Source: Lachnospiraceae bacterium (GTDB taxonomy: Bacteria > Bacillota > Clostridia > Lachnospirales > Lachnospiraceae). From it: a DNA stretch of 45,832 bases. Both the position numbers and the translations under genes were made by a program. Below the pieces are notes generated by a model, which was not told where the DNA came from, searched no databases, and was given only the letters and a program-made list of their open reading frames with translations. The stretch is taken from NCBI GenBank assembly GCA_017467805.1, contig JAFUKJ010000112.1:1-45832 (forward strand), in the 5' to 3' direction. Positions 25,796-34,755 of this stretch are shown here, piece by piece. Every line of letters begins with the position of its first letter. Position 1 is the stretch's first letter.

Positions 25796-26850
25796 TGGAA
25801 ATGGAATACGAAATTTTTCCTGATACAGGGGCTGTGGAAGAATACTTAGAGAAGATTTTGCCTAATTTTGAGATGACGTCTATGGATTTTTATGAAGATG
25901 TGTTGAAAGGGAATTGGGTCTTGGAGCCTACGGTTTTGTGGGAATACATAAAGGAGAGTCTTTTTGGAGATTTTGGCGAATTAAAGACTTTGCTGATTTC
26001 GATACTGGTGTTATTTATTCTTTCTTCGGTGATGAGCTCGGTAATGGAGGCATTTCGTTCAGAAGGAGCTGCCAAAGTGGTACGTTTTTTCTTTCTGCTA
26101 AGTCTGATGGGAGTCCTGTTATCGGCATTTCAAAGAGTAATGGCAATTTCTGTAGAAGCAATGGAGAATATGCTGGACTTTCTTAAGATAGCACTTCCGA
26201 TATACATGATGACAGTAGCGACAGCAGGGGCAGGACTTACAGCGGTGTTATTTTATAAATTATTACTTGGGGTTTTATGCCTGTTGGAGGGAACCGTCAT
26301 ATCAAATATGGTGCCAATTATTGAAGCGTATATGATGCTTGGAATTCTGGAGGCAGTGGAGGGAGAAGAAAGATTTCAGTCTCTGAAGCGATTGATGAAA
26401 AAGGGAATTCTTGGATTTATGAAGCTGATGATTTTTGTTGTAAATGGAAGCGGGTTAATTCAATTGATAATAACACCTGTTATAGATAAAGCAAACCTTG
26501 CAGTTGCGCAGAAGACGGCAGGAGCAATTCCAGGAATCGGAGATATTGCACAGGCAGCCTCAGGGATTGCAGTAACTTCCGCAGTTGTAATTAAGAATAG
26601 TCTTGGAGTGTTTATTATGGTCATTATGGTTGTGATTCTAGTGATACCTGTTGTTCAGATGTTTGCTATATTGGCGACAATGAAGGTGGGATGCGCATTG
26701 GGAGATATCTGTGGCGAACGCAGACTGGTTTCCTGCACAGAATCTATTTCGGATGCTGGATTTATGCTGCTTAGATTACTGATTACGGTTACAACACTGT
26801 TTTTTATAACAATTGCAATGTTAACACATATTGCAGGAGGAACGATGTAG
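25795..26850 (+). CDS. spoIIIAE: Stage III sporulation protein AE
   Basis: A polytopic protein of about 351 residues with an N-terminal extracytoplasmic segment and about seven to eight membrane spans; AGAIPGIGDIAQAASG (about residue 235) is the recognisable family segment. The ATG at 25795 overlaps the spoIIIAD stop and has AGGAG 8 nt upstream, so it is preferred over a GTG one codon earlier. It is a likely membrane core of the feeding channel. Confidence 0.94.
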   Translation: MEMEYEIFPDTGAVEEYLEKILPNFEMTSMDFYEDVLKGNWVLEPTVLWEYIKESLFGDFGELKTLLISILVLFILSSVMSSVMEAFRSEGAAKVVRFFFLLSLMGVLLSAFQRVMAISVEAMENMLDFLKIALPIYMMTVATAGAGLTAVLFYKLLLGVLCLLEGTVISNMVPIIEAYMMLGILEAVEGEERFQSLKRLMKKGILGFMKLMIFVVNGSGLIQLIITPVIDKANLAVAQKTAGAIPGIGDIAQAASGIAVTSAVVIKNSLGVFIMVIMVVILVIPVVQMFAILATMKVGCALGDICGERRLVSCTESISDAGFMLLRLLITVTTLFFITIAMLTHIAGGTM

Positions 26851-27084
26851 ATGGACGAGTTTATGAATGAAGTGAGAGCCTTGGTATATACAATTATATG
26901 CCTTCAATGCTTGCTACAGTTTGTGTCAGGAAGCAGTTATCAGAAGTATCTAAAGCTATTTACAGGGCTTTTAGTAGTTTGTCTTTGCTGCAGTGTTGTA
27001 TTTTCGGCGGTGTCTTCTTTTAAAAATTATGAGGTGGAAATAAAGTCCTTTGAAGAGATATGGGAGGAGCAATGGAATGGCTAA
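26851..27084 (+). CDS. spoIIIAF: Stage III sporulation protein AF, short form
   Basis: The position between spoIIIAE and spoIIIAG and the two N-terminal membrane segments (about 11-30 and 36-55) identify it. At 77 residues it is far shorter than the roughly 200-residue Bacillus protein: the C-terminal soluble ring-building domain is absent. The spoIIIAG ribosome binding site lies inside its last codons and spoIIIAG follows with an 8-nt overlap, so this is not a frameshifted longer gene in another frame. Confidence 0.8.
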   Translation: MDEFMNEVRALVYTIICLQCLLQFVSGSSYQKYLKLFTGLLVVCLCCSVVFSAVSSFKNYEVEIKSFEEIWEEQWNG

Positions 27085-27706
27085 CAGTATGCAAAAGTAT
27101 ATTGATATGTGGAAGCAGTATGTAGAAGGAATCAAGCGTGGGGATAGAAAAATGTCCAAGAATAATATGTTGATTCTTTTTTTATGCGGAATTTTGCTAT
27201 ATATTATATGGCTTCCAGTAAATGATAACAGTAGTTATGAAAATGAAAAAGTAGATAATATAGGTGTTTCCAAGGATGTGACTATAAAGACAGAGGGTAA
27301 TGTATCAACTTATCAGGATAAGCTGGAAGCAGAGCTTGCAGAATTCTTAGAGATGGTGGATGGGGTAGGCGCGGTAGAGGTGCTAATCTATCTGGATTCT
27401 TCGGAGGAATATATCGTGGAAAAGGATACGCCTATTGTGGATTCGGCCAGTGAGGAGAGCGGAGCAGATGGTGCAAAGAGTTCTAAGCTGGAAACAGAAA
27501 TAGATGAGACTACGGTATATACGGTTAATTCCAATGGAGATGAGGTTCCTTTTGTGTCTCGGACGAAGAATCCTGCTATTGCTGGAATTGTGATTGCTGC
27601 ACAAGGGGCTGATAATGAAACGGTAAAGCTTCGGATTATCAAGATGACGATGGCACTATATGGGTTAGAAGCAAATAAGGTGGAGGTTTTATCTATGAAA
27701 AAATAA
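27077..27706 (+). CDS. spoIIIAG: Stage III sporulation protein AG
   Basis: SpoIIIAG forms a large ring in the intermembrane space. The ATG at 27077 follows GGGAGGAG by 7 nt and gives 209 residues: a short basic N-terminus, one membrane helix (about 30-48) and a soluble domain with VDGVGAVEVLIYLDSSEEY and NPAIAGIVIAAQGADN. It has the usual length. Confidence 0.93.
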   Translation: MANSMQKYIDMWKQYVEGIKRGDRKMSKNNMLILFLCGILLYIIWLPVNDNSSYENEKVDNIGVSKDVTIKTEGNVSTYQDKLEAELAEFLEMVDGVGAVEVLIYLDSSEEYIVEKDTPIVDSASEESGADGAKSSKLETEIDETTVYTVNSNGDEVPFVSRTKNPAIAGIVIAAQGADNETVKLRIIKMTMALYGLEANKVEVLSMKK

Positions 27707-27784
27707 TTTAAGGTTTTAGTGCTAAGCTGATTTTTGTAAGAATATGATAGAGTAAAGAATTTGAGGATAGGAAGGAATGCTTTG

Positions 27785-28456
27785 ATGAAGAAGATATTTA
27801 GAAAGAATCAGGTTATGATTAGTGTACTTGCGATTATGATTGCGGTTGCAGCATATTTGAATTTCGCAGGAACCCAAATTGGAGAGCAGGATTTTTTAGC
27901 AATGAACGATACAGAAGATACAATGTCTTACGAGCTTACATATGAAACCACTGATATTTCGGCTGAAGATATGCTGGCAAGCAACTTTACGGAATTAGGA
28001 GAAACGGAGAATGAAGAGGCTGCGGAGGTATTGGATACAATTTCATTGCCTGATGAGAGCTTTGAGGTTCCAGGAGAAGCTGTGTTTACAAGTGCGACAG
28101 TATCAACAAGTCTGGATGGTGCAAAGCTTTTGAAGGAACAGACTCGTGCAAAGAACAAAGAAACCTTATTGGAGATTATTAATAATGAAAATCTTACGGA
28201 AGCTGCAAAACAGGAAGCAGTAGACAGTATGGTGGCATTGACTGAGATTTCACAGATGGAAACAGATGCTGAAGTACTTTTGGAGGCAAAGGGCTATTCG
28301 TCAGTCGTTGTCAGCATTAGTGATAATACAGCAGATGTTATGGTGGAAGCAGCGCAATTGACAGATAGCCAGACTGCACAGATTATAGATATTGTACAGC
28401 GCAAAACAGAGGTTGCGGCTGAGAATATTATTATCACACTTTCTAATGCTAAGTAG
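27785..28456 (+). CDS. spoIIIAH: Stage III sporulation protein AH
   Basis: SpoIIIAH interacts with SpoIIQ across the intermembrane space. The 223 residues have one N-terminal membrane helix (about 10-28) and a C-terminal YscJ-like ring-building domain (about 120-220, ending VQRKTEVAAENIIITLSNAK). I chose the ATG at 27785 with AGGAAGG upstream over an in-frame TTG at 27761. It is the last gene of the operon; no clear terminator follows. Confidence 0.92.
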   Translation: MKKIFRKNQVMISVLAIMIAVAAYLNFAGTQIGEQDFLAMNDTEDTMSYELTYETTDISAEDMLASNFTELGETENEEAAEVLDTISLPDESFEVPGEAVFTSATVSTSLDGAKLLKEQTRAKNKETLLEIINNENLTEAAKQEAVDSMVALTEISQMETDAEVLLEAKGYSSVVVSISDNTADVMVEAAQLTDSQTAQIIDIVQRKTEVAAENIIITLSNAK

Positions 28457-28493
28457 AATGCTTAATAAGCATGAAAATAAGGATAAATTCATT

Positions 28494-28522
28494 TTGTGTT
28501 TTTGATGTTACTGTGATATACT
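28494..28522 (+). promoter_or_regulatory. Promoter of deoB
   Basis: TTGTGT (28494-28499), a 17-bp spacer and TATACT (28517-28522) with TGA upstream (extended -10). The leader of about 70 nt contains a short GTTGA/TCAAC dyad. Confidence 0.65.
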
Positions 28523-28601
28523 AAGATGTTGAATTGTGCGCGAATCAACAGTAAACGTTTGGTTCATACTAAGATTGGTTTGAATCAGGAAAGGAGCACG
28601 G

Positions 28602-29759
28602 ATGAAGAGAGTATTTTTAATTGTTTTAGACAGTTTTGGAATTGGTGAGATGGAAGATGCTGCCGAATATGGAGATAAAGGAACCAACACCATAGGCTCG
28701 GTGTCTTCCAGCTCCTATTTTCAGGTGCCTAATTTAAAAAAGTTAGGATTATTTAATATTGAAGGTGTAGAGTGTCAGAAGAAGGAGCCTGTGGATGCAC
28801 CGATGGCTTGTGTGGCGAGGATGAAAGAGGCTTCTAAGGGTAAGGACACAACAATAGGACATTGGGAAATCGCAGGAATGATTTCTGAGAATCCTTTGCC
28901 AACCTATCCGAACGGATTTCCTAAGGAGGTTTTAGAGGAGTTCTCAAGACTGACAGGAAGAGGCGTGTTATGTAATAAGCCGTATTCAGGAACAGAGGTA
29001 ATTAAGGATTACGGTGAAGAACATATGCGCACTGGCGATTTGATTGTATATACTTCCGCAGATAGCGTTTTTCAGATTGCTGCACACGAAGAAGTTGTGC
29101 CTTTGGAAAGCTTATATGAGTATTGTACTATGGCAAGAGAACTTCTACAGGGAGAGCATGGTGTAGGACGTGTGATTGCAAGACCATTTGTTGGTACAGC
29201 AGGTAGTTTCACAAGAACGCCTAATCGCCATGATTATTCTTTGTTGCCGCCTAAGACTACGATGCTTGACCAGTTAAAGGATGCAGGTAAGGCAGTAATC
29301 GCAGTAGGCAAGATTAAGGATATCTTTGCAGGAAAGGGCATTACCGAGTTTACCTATACAAAGGGCAACGCAGAGGGAATAGAGAAGACTTTAGAGTATT
29401 TGGATAAGGATTTTGAGGGTCTGTGCTTTGTCAATCTTGTCGATTATGACATGTTATATGGACATAGAAATGATATAGAGGGCTATGCAAAGGCATTGGC
29501 ATATTTTGATGAGAAGTTACCAATGATTTTGGATAAGCTACGAGAGGACGATGTTCTGATTATTACAGCAGACCATGGCTGTGACCCTGGTTATACTGTG
29601 ACGACAGACCATTCCAGGGAGCATACGCCAATGCTTATGTATGGTAAGAACATTAAGCCTGTGAATTTAGGAACAAGAGATACTTTTGCAGATATTGCTG
29701 CAACAGTATTGGATTATCTGGGAGTGAAGCAGGAGGTAGCAGGACAATCCATGCTATAA
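28602..29759 (+). CDS. deoB: Phosphopentomutase
   Basis: DeoB interconverts (deoxy)ribose 1-phosphate and 5-phosphate in nucleoside salvage. The 385-residue chain is typical, with metal-binding motifs of the alkaline phosphatase superfamily: VLDSFGIGEM at the N-terminus, ADHGCDP and DHSREHTPML at the C-terminus, and TTIGHWEIAG, which carries the phospho-acceptor Thr. GAAAGGAGC precedes the ATG. It lies alone; nucleoside phosphorylases are not adjacent. Confidence 0.97.
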   Translation: MKRVFLIVLDSFGIGEMEDAAEYGDKGTNTIGSVSSSSYFQVPNLKKLGLFNIEGVECQKKEPVDAPMACVARMKEASKGKDTTIGHWEIAGMISENPLPTYPNGFPKEVLEEFSRLTGRGVLCNKPYSGTEVIKDYGEEHMRTGDLIVYTSADSVFQIAAHEEVVPLESLYEYCTMARELLQGEHGVGRVIARPFVGTAGSFTRTPNRHDYSLLPPKTTMLDQLKDAGKAVIAVGKIKDIFAGKGITEFTYTKGNAEGIEKTLEYLDKDFEGLCFVNLVDYDMLYGHRNDIEGYAKALAYFDEKLPMILDKLREDDVLIITADHGCDPGYTVTTDHSREHTPMLMYGKNIKPVNLGTRDTFADIAATVLDYLGVKQEVAGQSML

Positions 29760-29825
29760 CTATTCTGTTTTAGATAAATAACAAACGTTATAAAGAATTA
29801 TGAAAGATATACGGAGGAAACACAA

Positions 29826-31421
29826 GTGGGAAATTACGCAGAGGAAATAAATAAGAGAAGGACATTCGCTATTATTTCGCATCCCGATGCAGGTAAGACA
29901 ACATTAACAGAGAAGTTTTTGCTTTATGGTGGTGCCATCAATCTGGCAGGTAGTGTAAAGGGAAAAGCTACAGCAAGACATGCAGTTTCAGACTGGATGG
30001 AAATTGAGAAGGAGAGAGGTATTTCTGTTACTTCTTCAGTTCTCCAATTTAATTACGATGGTTATTGTATTAATATTCTGGATACACCAGGACATCAGGA
30101 CTTCTCAGAGGATACCTACAGAACATTAATGGCTGCTGACTCTGCAGTAATGGTTATCGATGCCTCTAAGGGTGTAGAGGCACAGACAAGAAAGCTGTTC
30201 AAGGTATGTGGAATGAGAGGAATTCCGATTTTCACATTCATTAATAAGATGGATAGAGATGCTAATGATACCTTTGAATTATTGGACGAAATCGAGAAGG
30301 AGCTGGGAATTGCGACCTGTCCTGTGAACTGGCCGATTGGTTCAGGTAAGGCATTTAAGGGTGTGTATGACAGACACAATAATTGTGTGGTTACCTATTC
30401 TGATACAGAGAAGGGTACTAAGGAAGGCGAGACAACTGTTATTTCATTAGAGAATGAAGCGCAGTTGGAGGAAGCGATTGGTGCAGATGCGATGTCTTTA
30501 TTACAGGATGAGATTGAACTTTTAGACGGAGCAAGTGCTGAATTTGATATAGAGGAAGTGAGAAGAGGAAAGCTAACACCTGTTTTCTTTGGTTCAGCGT
30601 TGACGAACTTTGGTGTTGAGATTTTCTTACAGAACTTCCTTAAGATGGCAACTACACCACTTCCGAGAGTATCGAAGGGAGAGGTATTAGACCCTGTTGA
30701 GAATGATTTTTCAGCATTTGTCTTTAAGATTCAGGCAAATATGAATAAGGCACATCGTGACAGAATTGCATTTATGAGAATCTGTTCAGGTAAATTTGAT
30801 GCCAGTGCTGAGGTAAAGCATGTGCAGGGTGGTAAGGTAATGCGTTTGTCACAGCCGCAGCAGATTATGGCAGACGAGAGAAAGATATTAAGCGAGGCTT
30901 ATGCAGGAGATATTATTGGTGTATTCGACCCAGGTATTTTCTCTATTGGTGATACAGTGTGTATGCCAAAGGCAGATGTCTGCTATGATGGTATTCCTAC
31001 CTTTGCGCCAGAGCATTTTGCCAGAGTTCGTCAGGTGGATACTATGAAGCGTAAGCAGTTTATTAAGGGTATCAATCAGATTGCACAGGAAGGTGCGATT
31101 CAGATTTTCCAGGAATTTAATACAGGTATGGAGGAAATCATCGTAGGAGTAGTTGGCGTGTTACAGTTTGATGTATTAAAGTACAGACTGGAAAGCGAAT
31201 ATAATGTAGATATTAAGCTTGAGCCATTGCCATACGAGCATATCAGATGGATTGAGAATAAGGATGAGATTGACCTTGCTAAGCTGGTAGGAACATCAGA
31301 TATGAAGAAGATTAAAGACTTAAAGGGTAATCCTTTATTACTCTTTATTAATTCATGGAGTATTGGTATGACTTTAGATAGAAATAAAGGTCTTGTTTTG
31401 TCAGAATTTGGACGCAATTAA
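29826..31421 (+). CDS. prfC: Peptide chain release factor 3
   Basis: RF3 is the GTPase that removes RF1/RF2 from the ribosome after termination. 531 residues with SHPDAGKTTLTEK (P-loop), ERGISVTSS (switch I region), DTPGHQDFSEDT and NKMDRD, then the beta-barrel and C-terminal domains. The start is the GTG with GGAGGAAA upstream. It is 66 nt after deoB, with no clear terminator between, so the two may be cotranscribed. Confidence 0.97.
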   Translation: MGNYAEEINKRRTFAIISHPDAGKTTLTEKFLLYGGAINLAGSVKGKATARHAVSDWMEIEKERGISVTSSVLQFNYDGYCINILDTPGHQDFSEDTYRTLMAADSAVMVIDASKGVEAQTRKLFKVCGMRGIPIFTFINKMDRDANDTFELLDEIEKELGIATCPVNWPIGSGKAFKGVYDRHNNCVVTYSDTEKGTKEGETTVISLENEAQLEEAIGADAMSLLQDEIELLDGASAEFDIEEVRRGKLTPVFFGSALTNFGVEIFLQNFLKMATTPLPRVSKGEVLDPVENDFSAFVFKIQANMNKAHRDRIAFMRICSGKFDASAEVKHVQGGKVMRLSQPQQIMADERKILSEAYAGDIIGVFDPGIFSIGDTVCMPKADVCYDGIPTFAPEHFARVRQVDTMKRKQFIKGINQIAQEGAIQIFQEFNTGMEEIIVGVVGVLQFDVLKYRLESEYNVDIKLEPLPYEHIRWIENKDEIDLAKLVGTSDMKKIKDLKGNPLLLFINSWSIGMTLDRNKGLVLSEFGRN

Positions 31422-31449
31422 AATCATACTATGCAAATATTTTGTGTTT

Positions 31450-31516
31450 TGGTATAATGAGAACAGTACAGTAGGTGTTAAGTTAAAGTCTTTATAGCTA
31501 GAATTTACTGTACTGT
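31450..31516 (+). promoter_or_regulatory. Extended -10 promoter and 11-bp inverted repeat in the yqhY leader
   Basis: TGGTATAAT (31450-31458) is an extended -10 without a good -35. ACAGTACAGTA (31463-31473) and TACTGTACTGT (31506-31516) form a perfect 11-bp inverted repeat 32 nt apart, starting at the predicted transcription start. Each arm contains a tandem ACAGT/AGT pattern, so it may be a protein site or a 5' stem of the mRNA. Confidence 0.5.
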
Positions 31517-31541
31517 GATAAAAGGTAGGAGGTTTTGGCTC

Positions 31542-31925
31542 ATGGAGAGAGGTACAGAAAAGCGAATGATGACAAATAGTGATAAGAACGAGTTCGGAAC
31601 TGTAAGAATTGCAAATGATGTAGTAGCTATGATAGCTGGTCTTGCAGCAACAGAGGTTGATGGTGTGACTGCTATGGTTGGAAATATTACGAATGAGCTG
31701 ATTAGCAAGGTAGGTGCGAAGAAGCTGACTAAGGGTGTTAAGGTTGACATCTTAGAGAAGCTTGTAAGTGTAGACCTTGCCGTAAACCTTGCATATGGAT
31801 TTAATATTCCTGATACCTGCAAGGCTGTGCAGGATAGAGTTAAGAATGCAATCGAGACGATGACAGGACTTCAGGTGGCAGATGTGAATATTCGTATTGT
31901 CGGAATCGACATGGCTACTAATTAA
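31542..31925 (+). CDS. yqhY: Asp23/Gls24-family protein YqhY
   Basis: An Asp23/DUF322 protein of 127 residues; the conserved core is GTVRIANDVVAMIAGLAATE and the later VNIRIVGIDM. YqhY in Bacillus is linked to acetyl-CoA carboxylase control and usually sits before nusB; accB and accC are absent here. The ATG at 31542 follows AGGAGG by 9 nt. Confidence 0.9.
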   Translation: MERGTEKRMMTNSDKNEFGTVRIANDVVAMIAGLAATEVDGVTAMVGNITNELISKVGAKKLTKGVKVDILEKLVSVDLAVNLAYGFNIPDTCKAVQDRVKNAIETMTGLQVADVNIRIVGIDMATN

Positions 31926-31959
31926 GCGAATTAAAAAGACAAGCAGAGGATAGGAATCA

Positions 31960-32358
31960 ATGAGCAGAAGAGAGCTTAGAGAGCAGATTTTCAAATTTGT
32001 TTTCAGAATAGAATTTAACGATAAGAGTGAGATGTCAGAGCAGGAGAAGTATTTCTTTGAGGATTATGAGTTAGAGCTGAAGGAAGAGCATGCTGCATAC
32101 ATCTCTAATAAGAGTGGTCAGATTATTGAGAAGTTAGAAGAGCTTGATGAGATGATTAATCAGAAGGCTAAGGGCTGGAAAACAGAGCGAATGAATAAGG
32201 TGGACCTTACTATTTTGCGTGTGGCAGTATATGAGATTATGTTTGACGAGGATGTGCCAACAGGTGTAGCGATTAATGAAGCGGTAGAGCTTGCTAAGAA
32301 GTTTGGTACAGAGGAGTCAGCAGGCTTCGTAAATGGAGTGTTAGCTAAGTTTGCATAA
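31960..32358 (+). CDS. nusB: Transcription antitermination factor NusB
   Basis: NusB binds boxA RNA with S10 and supports rRNA transcription. 132 residues, all helical, with SRRELREQIFKFVFRIEF at the N-terminus and VPTGVAINEAVELAKKFG and ESAGFVNGVL near the end. It follows yqhY in the usual order; folD, often next, is missing. Confidence 0.95.
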   Translation: MSRRELREQIFKFVFRIEFNDKSEMSEQEKYFFEDYELELKEEHAAYISNKSGQIIEKLEELDEMINQKAKGWKTERMNKVDLTILRVAVYEIMFDEDVPTGVAINEAVELAKKFGTEESAGFVNGVLAKFA

Positions 32359-32406
32359 TAGCAGGGAATAAAGCATTGTATGCAGACAGCGTAGAAAAGG
32401 CATGTG

Positions 32407-33636
32407 ATGATTATGCAGAACGTATATACAGTTGCACAGGAGAATAGCTATATCAAGAATATGTTTACACAGGATTATATGCTGCGTGCTATTTTTGTGA
32501 AAGGTGAAGTGAGCAATTGTAAGTATCATTCGACAGGGCATATTTATTTTACTCTGAAGGATGCAAAAGGAACAATAGCGTGTGTTATGTTTGCCGGCAA
32601 TCGCACCGGCCTTTCCTTTAAATTAGAGGAAGGGCAAATGGTAGTGGTTGGCGGTACAATTGATGTATATGAAAGAGATGGAAAGTACCAGCTTTATGCA
32701 AAGCAGATTGTATTGGATGGAGCTGGGCTTTTATATGAGAAATTTGAAAGATTGAAAAGACGTCTGGAAGAGATGGGGATGTTTGCTACAGAGTATAAGC
32801 AGCCAATTCCTAAATATGTTCAGACATTAGGCGTAGTTACCGCGCCGACAGGAGCAGCAGTACGAGACATTATCACAGTTACAAAGCGAAGGAATCCATA
32901 TATCAGAATTATTCTCTATCCAGCCATTGTGCAGGGAGAGAATGCGGCGCAGAGCATTGTGAATGGTATTCGTGCATTAGAGCAGCAGAATGTGGATGTT
33001 ATGATTGTTGGCCGTGGTGGCGGTTCTATAGAGGATTTATGGGCATTTAATGAAGAAATCGTGGCAGAGGCGGTGTTCAACTGTTCTGTGCCGATTATTT
33101 CAGCGGTAGGTCATGAGACAGATACGACAATTATAGATTATGTGTCTGATTTACGCGCCCCTACGCCATCGGCGGCAGCTGAGCTTGCTGTGTATTCTTA
33201 TCAGCAGCTTGTGGATAAGTTGGCGGGATATCAGCAGCAGTTGGGGATTCGTATGTATCAGAAGATTAACAGGCAGCGTAGTGAACTGGAGAAGCTTCAG
33301 ATGCAGATGAAATATTTATCTCCTGCAAACCAAATACAGGAGAAAAGAACTTACTGTATGGAACTCGAGGAGAAGCTGGATGCCCGAATGAAGATGAAAA
33401 TTACGATGCAGAAGCATAGGCTTGCATTGAATATAGAGAAGCTAAAGGGATTATCGCCTTTGGATAAGCTGAGCAAGGGATATGCCTTTGTAGAGGATGC
33501 CAAGGGGCAGGCGCTACGAAGCATTGAGCAGCTTCAGGAGGAGGATACACTCCGTATTTATCTGAAAGACGGTAGTGTGGATGCAGTTGTAAAGAAGTGT
33601 TATTCAGAGATTCATGATGAGAAAGGCAAGGATTAG
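32407..33636 (+). CDS. xseA: Exodeoxyribonuclease VII large subunit
   Basis: XseA is the catalytic subunit of the single-strand DNA exonuclease. From the ATG at 32407 (AAAAGG 6 nt upstream) it has 409 residues: an N-terminal OB-fold (VKGEVSNCKYHSTGHIYFTLKD), a catalytic core (VGRGGGSIEDLWAFNEE, ISAVGHETDTTIIDYV) and a coiled-coil C-terminus that binds XseB. A later ATG at 32413 is possible. xseB follows after 2 nt. Confidence 0.95.
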   Translation: MIMQNVYTVAQENSYIKNMFTQDYMLRAIFVKGEVSNCKYHSTGHIYFTLKDAKGTIACVMFAGNRTGLSFKLEEGQMVVVGGTIDVYERDGKYQLYAKQIVLDGAGLLYEKFERLKRRLEEMGMFATEYKQPIPKYVQTLGVVTAPTGAAVRDIITVTKRRNPYIRIILYPAIVQGENAAQSIVNGIRALEQQNVDVMIVGRGGGSIEDLWAFNEEIVAEAVFNCSVPIISAVGHETDTTIIDYVSDLRAPTPSAAAELAVYSYQQLVDKLAGYQQQLGIRMYQKINRQRSELEKLQMQMKYLSPANQIQEKRTYCMELEEKLDARMKMKITMQKHRLALNIEKLKGLSPLDKLSKGYAFVEDAKGQALRSIEQLQEEDTLRIYLKDGSVDAVVKKCYSEIHDEKGKD

Positions 33637-33638
33637 AC

Positions 33639-33845
33639 ATGGCAAAGGACCTGACATTAGAGCAGACATTTGAGAAGCTTGAGGAAACAATTGCTAAGCT
33701 GGAGGCTGAGGATATTTCTTTGGAGGCTTCCTTCAAGGCGTATCAGGAAGGAATGCAGCTGATTCAGTCATGCAATGATAAGATTGACAGAATCGAGAAG
33801 GAAGTTTTAAAAATCAATGAAAATGGTGAGTTAGATGAATTTTAA
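33639..33845 (+). CDS. xseB: Exodeoxyribonuclease VII small subunit
   Basis: A 68-residue helical-hairpin protein with the motif TFEKLEETIAKLEAEDISLE, normal for XseB. It lies 2 nt after xseA and overlaps ispA by 11 nt. Confidence 0.95.
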   Translation: MAKDLTLEQTFEKLEETIAKLEAEDISLEASFKAYQEGMQLIQSCNDKIDRIEKEVLKINENGELDEF

Positions 33846-34728
33846 AGAGGAATTACAAGGTAGAACGTCTCAAATAGAATCAATACTGGAGGCATATCTT
33901 CCGAAGGAAGATGGACCACAGAAGACAGTCATTGAAGCAATGAATTATAGTGTTAGAGTAGGTGGAAAGCGTCTGCGTCCTATGCTGATGCAGGAGACCT
34001 ATCGTTTGTTTGGTGGAGAAGGAAAGGTAGTAGAGCCATTTATGGCAGCTATGGAAATGATACATACCTATTCTCTTGTACATGATGATTTACCTGCAAT
34101 GGATAATGATGAATATCGAAGAGGTCAGCTGACGACACATAAAAAGTTTGGTGAAGCAGAGGCGATTTTGGCAGGCGATGGATTACTGAACTTTGCTTTT
34201 GAAACTGCATTGAAGGCTTTTGAAATGTCCAAGCAGCCGTTAGCCGTTGCCAAGGCTATGCTGATATTGGCAAACAAAGCAGGTATTTATGGAATGATAG
34301 GTGGGCAGACTGCTGATATAGAGGCTGAGAGTTTAGGGGATAAAGTAACAGAAGAACAACTGTTATTTATCCATGAACATAAGACAGCGGCGTTGATTCA
34401 AGCATCGATGATGATTGGTGCTGTGCTTGCTGGAGCATCTAATGAAAATGTTGCGTTGATGGAACAGGCAGCCTATGAGGTTGGAGTTGCATTTCAGATT
34501 CAGGATGATATTTTGGATGTGACCAGTACCTTGGAAGTTCTAGGAAAGCCTATCGGAAGTGATGAGAAGAATCATAAGACAACATATGTTACATTAAAGG
34601 GATTGGAGCAGGCAACAAGGGAACAGCAGGAGATGTCGGCTCACGCAATTTCGGTGTTGGAATCATTGGAACAGAAGAATGAGTTTTTGGTGGAGCTTAT
34701 TAGAAGCCTGATAACAAGGGTAAAATAA
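33835..34728 (+). CDS. ispA: Polyprenyl (farnesyl) diphosphate synthase
   Basis: It condenses IPP with allylic diphosphates to make farnesyl diphosphate for undecaprenyl and other isoprenoids. 297 residues with the first Asp-rich motif in VHDDLPAMDND and the second in FQIQDDILDVT, plus GGKRLRPML. It overlaps xseB, and dxs follows, so isoprenoid genes are coexpressed with xseAB as in other Firmicutes. Confidence 0.95.
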   Translation: MNFKEELQGRTSQIESILEAYLPKEDGPQKTVIEAMNYSVRVGGKRLRPMLMQETYRLFGGEGKVVEPFMAAMEMIHTYSLVHDDLPAMDNDEYRRGQLTTHKKFGEAEAILAGDGLLNFAFETALKAFEMSKQPLAVAKAMLILANKAGIYGMIGGQTADIEAESLGDKVTEEQLLFIHEHKTAALIQASMMIGAVLAGASNENVALMEQAAYEVGVAFQIQDDILDVTSTLEVLGKPIGSDEKNHKTTYVTLKGLEQATREQQEMSAHAISVLESLEQKNEFLVELIRSLITRVK

Positions 34729-34755
34729 GCGTAGCCCTGATAAGGAGCTAATGAA

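Noticed and set aside
26851-27160. Frameshifted full-length spoIIIAF
   Set aside because: The sequence after the stop encodes SpoIIIAG from its own ribosome binding site; no frame holds the missing SpoIIIAF domain.
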